Below, one piece after another: positions 60,621 to 64,000 of a DNA stretch of 64,000 bases. The DNA comes from Hypericibacter sp963696655 (GTDB lineage Bacteria > Pseudomonadota > Alphaproteobacteria > Dongiales > Dongiaceae): contig CAVOLB010000098.1 in assembly GCA_963696655.1 (NCBI GenBank), positions 58,747 to 122,746 of the forward strand, read 5' to 3'. The notes under the pieces are model-generated. The model saw only the letters and a list, made by a program, of their open reading frames with translations, did no database searches and was not told the origin of the DNA. Numbering within the stretch: position 1 is the stretch's first letter; every line of letters starts with the position of its first letter. The position numbers and the translations under genes were made by a program.

Positions 60621-61832
60621 ATGACCTCGATCGCGACCGATCCACCCGCCGAGACCAGGCCCCCGCGCCGCCGCAGGGCGGTCTTTGCGGTCATCGTCAG
60701 CGTCTCGGTGTTTGCCCTGACGCAAGGCCTGACCTATCCGCTCCTGGCGCTGATCCTGGATTCCATGGGCCAATCCCGGGTCATGATCGGCGCCTCGACC
60801 GCCATGACCTTGCTGGCCATGCTCCTGACCGCGGGGCTGGTGCCGCGTCTCGCGGGGCGTTTCGGCGCCTGGAATCTGGCCGTGACCGGCATTCTGGGTG
60901 CCGTCTCCTGTTTCGTCCTGATCGGCCTGACGCGCGAGCCGCTGCTGTGGCTGCCGCTGCGTTTCGTTCTCGGCGGCTGCATCACCGTCACCTATGTCAT
61001 CAGCGAGATGTGGATCAACCAGCTGGCCGACCCGGGCTCGCGCGGCCGGCTGATCGGGCTCTATGGCACGGTGAATGCGGGCTGCTTCGCGCTGGGACCC
61101 TTGATCGTAACGCTCACCGGGGCCCAGAGCTGGATTCCCTTCGCGATCGGCACGGCCATGGCGTTGAGCGCCCTGCTGCCGCTGCTGGCGAGCCGGCGCG
61201 ATCTGCCCGTCGTGCGCTACAAGTCGCCGACCAGCATCGCAAGCTTCATCCGCTATGCGCCGGTTCTGTTCCTGACGGTTCTGGTGTTCGCGGCCTTCGA
61301 CCAGATCGCGCTCTCGCTCCTGCCGATCTATGCGATCGATCACGGCTTGAGCGCGGCGATGGGCACCTTCGTTCTCTCGCTGCTGACGATCGGCAATGTC
61401 GGGCTGCAATATCCGGCGGGTTGGCTGGCCGACAAGCTGACCGCCGCGCGGCTGGTGCGCATCGTCGCCTTCGCGGCGGCGATCGGCGCGCTGCTGCTGC
61501 CGCTGGCCGCGGACTCCGCGCTCGCCCTGTCGATCCACTGCTTCCTCTGGGGCGGTCTCGTCGGCGTGCTCTACGCCCTGACCCTGATCGAGCTCGGCCG
61601 GAATTTCCAAGGCGACCTGCTGCTTGCCGGCAATGCCGCTTTCACCGTCGGCTGGGGCCTTGGCGGCGTGCTGGGACCGCCGCTCGGCGGCGCCGCGATG
61701 CAGTTTCTCGGACCGACCGGTCTGCCGGCGGTGCTGTTCTTCATCTTCGCCGCCCTCAGTCTCGCCTGGTGCTCGCCGCGCCTGCGCCGCTACGAAACGA
61801 CAGCCTTTGTTCACCGTTCAGCGGGGGATTGA
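60621..61832 (+). CDS. MFS transporter
   Basis: The 403-residue protein has twelve membrane helices and the loop-2 motif variant GLVPRLAGRFGAWN. It belongs to the drug/sugar-efflux-like MFS group; substrate unknown. It is divergent from ppsR (204-bp gap) and inserted between ppsR and hemE. Confidence 0.88.
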   Translation: MTSIATDPPAETRPPRRRRAVFAVIVSVSVFALTQGLTYPLLALILDSMGQSRVMIGASTAMTLLAMLLTAGLVPRLAGRFGAWNLAVTGILGAVSCFVLIGLTREPLLWLPLRFVLGGCITVTYVISEMWINQLADPGSRGRLIGLYGTVNAGCFALGPLIVTLTGAQSWIPFAIGTAMALSALLPLLASRRDLPVVRYKSPTSIASFIRYAPVLFLTVLVFAAFDQIALSLLPIYAIDHGLSAAMGTFVLSLLTIGNVGLQYPAGWLADKLTAARLVRIVAFAAAIGALLLPLAADSALALSIHCFLWGGLVGVLYALTLIELGRNFQGDLLLAGNAAFTVGWGLGGVLGPPLGGAAMQFLGPTGLPAVLFFIFAALSLAWCSPRLRRYETTAFVHRSAGD

Positions 61833-62191
61833 ATCCATGCGAACGGGGACAAGTCGGGCTTTGCAGGAGTCAAGCACCAATCGTCGCCCGTTCGAGGGAT
61901 TCGCTGCGAGGAGTCCGGTATCGGGAAGGGCCTCGCGGCGAAATCGGGTATGACGCGAAGGACACCGTCGAATCCGATCGTCACTCCCATGATTCACAGG
62001 GCGGCATTCCGCCGCTGAATCCTCGCGCGATGAAGCCTTATGATGAAGCTGTCCCCGGTCCGAGGCGCGATCCATCCCGTGCTGTTTGAATCGGGGGTGG
62101 AGTGGGGACAAGTTCCAATCCCCATGTTGCACAGCCATCCACTACAACCACTCCTTACTAATCTATAAATCTAAGAATAGAAGTAGAGGCC
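61833..62191. promoter_or_regulatory. 359-bp gap upstream of hemE with direct repeats
   Basis: GGGGACAAGT occurs at 61845-61854 and 62104-62113, bracketing about 250 bp without a gene, so this may be a decayed mobile remnant. An AT-rich stretch CTTACTAATCTATAAATC (62153-62170) just before hemE probably carries its promoter. A GGCGG-CATT-CCGCC hairpin lies near 62005. Confidence 0.4.
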
Positions 62192-63271
62192 ATGAACTCC
62201 CCGCCACGCGCCGGACGATCGACGAGCGACAAGCCGCTGCTGCGCGTGCTGGCCGGTGAGCGATTGAATCCGCCGCCCTTCTGGCTGATGCGCCAGGCCG
62301 GTCGTTATCTGCCCGAATATCGCGCGCTGCGCGCCAAGGCCGGGACCTTCCTCGATCTCTGCCTGACGCCCGATCTGGCGACGGAGGTGACGCTGCAGCC
62401 GATCCGACGCTATGGCATGGATGCGGCGATCCTGTTTTCCGACATCCTCGTCGTGCCGCTGGGATTGGGCCAGGCGGTGAGTTTCGAGGAAGGACGCGGT
62501 CCCGTGCTCGAGCCGTTGCGCGATGCAAGCGAGCTTTCGCGGCTGCGGCTCGATGGCATGCGGGAGAAGCTGGCGCCGGTCTATCGAACCGTTCGGCAGG
62601 TCGTGGCCGCGCTGCCGGCGCCGGTGACGATGATCGGCTTTGCCGGCGCGCCCTGGACCGTGGCGAGCTACATGGTGGAAGGCGGTTCCAGCCGCGAGTT
62701 CGCGATCGCCAAGCGCTGGGCGAACGAAGATACCGATGGTTTTCAGCGCCTGATCGATTTGCTGGTGGAGGCCACGGTCGAGCATCTGTCGGCGCAAGTC
62801 GAGGCGGGGGCCGAAGCGCTGCAGATCTTCGACAGCTGGGCCAATGCCTGGGCTGCGGAAAAAAACTCGCATGCCCTGCGGCGTTGGTGCCTGGAACCCT
62901 GCCAGCGCATCATCGCCAAGCTCAAGGCCCGCCATCCGCGAGTGCCGATCATCCTGTTTCCGCGCGCGGTGGGTCCGCATCTGGCGCTCTTCGCCAAGGA
63001 GAGCGGTGCTTCGGCTTTGTCGCTCGATGACGGCGTGCCGCTCGCCTGGGCCCGCTCGACTTTGCAACAGATGCTGCCGCTGCAGGGCAACCTGCCGCCG
63101 CGGATCCTGGTCGAGGGCGGACCCGCGCTGGCGATGCAGACGCGCCTGATCCTGAGCGAGCTGGGGCAGGGACCGTTCGTCTTCAATCTCGGCCATGGAA
63201 TCCTTCCAGAGACGCCGCTCGAGCATGTCGCGGAACTGGCGGCGCTGATCCGCGAGGGCGTGCCGGCATGA
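62192..63271 (+). CDS. hemE: Uroporphyrinogen decarboxylase HemE
   Basis: The 359-residue enzyme removes four acetate carboxyls of uroporphyrinogen III. FWLMRQAGRYLPEYRALR and GFAGAPWTVASYMVEGG are the signature regions, with FDSWA and FNLGHGILPETPLEHV. Start follows AAGTAGAGGCC. It overlaps hemH by ATGA. Confidence 0.96.
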   Translation: MNSPPRAGRSTSDKPLLRVLAGERLNPPPFWLMRQAGRYLPEYRALRAKAGTFLDLCLTPDLATEVTLQPIRRYGMDAAILFSDILVVPLGLGQAVSFEEGRGPVLEPLRDASELSRLRLDGMREKLAPVYRTVRQVVAALPAPVTMIGFAGAPWTVASYMVEGGSSREFAIAKRWANEDTDGFQRLIDLLVEATVEHLSAQVEAGAEALQIFDSWANAWAAEKNSHALRRWCLEPCQRIIAKLKARHPRVPIILFPRAVGPHLALFAKESGASALSLDDGVPLAWARSTLQQMLPLQGNLPPRILVEGGPALAMQTRLILSELGQGPFVFNLGHGILPETPLEHVAELAALIREGVPA

Positions 63272-63774
63272 AGACCGCGATCGTCCTCTTCAATCTCGGC
63301 GGTCCCGACGGGCCGGATTCGGTCGAGCCTTTCCTGCGCAATCTCTTTTCCGATCCGGCGATCCTGCGCGTGCCGGGTCTTGTCCGCGGGCTGCTGGCGT
63401 GGCTCATCGCGCGCCGGCGCGCGCCGGTGGCGAAGGCGGTCTATGACAGGCTCGGCGGCGGTTCGCCCTTGTTGCCGAACACGCAAGCCCAGGCACGGGC
63501 GCTCGAGACCGAGCTCGAGGATCTGGGCGAGGTCCGCTGTTTCGTCACGATGCGCTATTGGAATCCGTTCGCCCACGAAACCGCGATCGAGGTGAAGCGC
63601 TTCGCCCCCGATCGGATCATCCTGCTCCCGCTCTATCCGCAGTTCTCGACCACGACCACGGAATCCTCCTTCGCCGATTGGAACCGCGCCGCGACCCTGG
63701 CCGGGGTCGATATGCATCGTAGTCTCTTATTATTTCCAGGCCATCGAAATCAAATTCGGAAACATTCTGCATAA
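63268..63774 (+). pseudogene. hemH: Ferrochelatase HemH, truncated at about residue 150
   Basis: The first 150 residues are good ferrochelatase (VLFNLGGPDGPDSVEPFLRN, GGGSPLLPNTQAQA, LLPLYPQFSTTTTESSF, then DWNRAATLAG). Family members have about 330-350 residues, so the C-terminal half with the metal-site Glu is missing. From about 63716 the frame reads MHRSLLLFPGHRNQIRKHSA and stops, with a sudden drop in GC. The gene is interrupted by insertion, rearrangement or assembly join; haem synthesis would need another ferrochelatase or pathway. Confidence 0.85.
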
Positions 63775-64000
63775 AGGCAGAGACGATATGGTCAGCCGCC
63801 TTTCAATATCGCTTATGGATGAATTTTCCTGATTATCGAGAGTTATCGTCGTCGTATACGAGTTGAGCAGATCCGACGGCAGCTCTTCTCTTTATGTTTA
63901 TGAGAAACACATGAATGAGATTCTGCACGCAGCCTCTTTGTAGATAGCCCCACTGAACATCAGATTTGGTCTGAATTCGGAGGTCGGGTTCCCCTGACTA
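63716..64000. mobile_element. AT-rich foreign segment interrupting hemH (edge of unknown element)
   Basis: About 285 bp with clearly lower GC and different codon texture than the rest of the window. Minus-strand frames stay open for up to about 55 codons near the right edge, but no product is recognisable, and no terminal inverted repeat or target duplication can be defined because the other end is outside the window. It may be the end of an island, IS or a misjoined sequence. Confidence 0.45.

Noticed and set aside
60417..61814. Long 5' extension of ppsR through the MFS gene
   Set aside because: Antisense shadow of the MFS transporter, low complexity Arg/Gln/Gly composition; the known family start lies at 60416.

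Overview
High-GC window whose gene content and order point to an alphaproteobacterium, probably of the Rhodospirillales type (inference; no rRNA is present to confirm it). Supporting marks are a coaE-aroE-maf-ppsR operon with hemE/hemH, dnaQ convergent with secB, timA-mltA, smr-XRE next to hslVU, the hisB-H-A-F series, serB-serC-serA, gshB and comM, and dispersed palindromic repeats that translate to PAKAGAQ...DPRFRGDD. No rRNA, CRISPR array, complete insertion sequence or prophage is visible.

Layout. 0-7.4 kb: a partial gene, a small orphan gene, a GcvA-like LysR regulator, a TTC38-like TPR protein, then an envelope cluster: a penicillin-binding-protein activator lipoprotein divergent from rsmI-yraN-BON lipoprotein, followed by a SirB1-type protein. 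7.4-13.8 kb: a decaprenyl-phosphoryl-arabinose type pathway (dprE1, dprE2, an FAD amine-oxidase-like enzyme, a GT-C-like membrane protein and a UbiA-type phosphoribosyl-polyprenyl-phosphate synthase), which I regard as the most interesting system here. 14.1-27 kb: gshB, a DMT exporter, an ABC polyamine importer (ATPase, two permeases, binding lipoprotein) followed by two acetylpolyamine-amidohydrolase paralogues, a TPR glycosyltransferase-like protein and comM. 27-37.9 kb: OsmC, a DSD1-type PLP enzyme, HIT-hisE, a MaoC/HxlR/DUF2000/DUF6064/aldo-keto group that separates hisE from hisF, then hisF-hisA-GNAT-hisH-hisB, a DUF1127 protein and a LysR regulator. 38-46 kb: serA, serC, serB, dcd and hslVU. 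46-53 kb: XRE, smr, lutC, a DUF1036 protein, lutB, lutA, mltA, timA. 53-60.4 kb: histidine phosphatase, secB, dnaQ, a tRNA-like gene with anticodon ACT, a MerR-ATPase fusion, coaE, aroE, maf, ppsR. 60.6-64 kb: an MFS transporter, hemE and a truncated hemH that runs into about 285 bp of AT-rich, foreign-looking DNA.

How the parts fit. The chain rsmI-yraN-gshB-comM, which I know as often close-set in alphaproteobacteria, is opened here by two blocks: the arabinofuranose-type cluster and the polyamine uptake/deacetylation cluster. The hisF/hisE, coaE/dnaQ, mltA/smr and hemH neighbourhoods are likewise split by accessory genes. Several accessory units carry clean palindromes in their control regions (7445, 16110, 30254, 56377), which suggests they have their own local regulation. 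Two families of inverted, GC-rich repeats fill most intergenic gaps, and one copy lies in frame inside smr.
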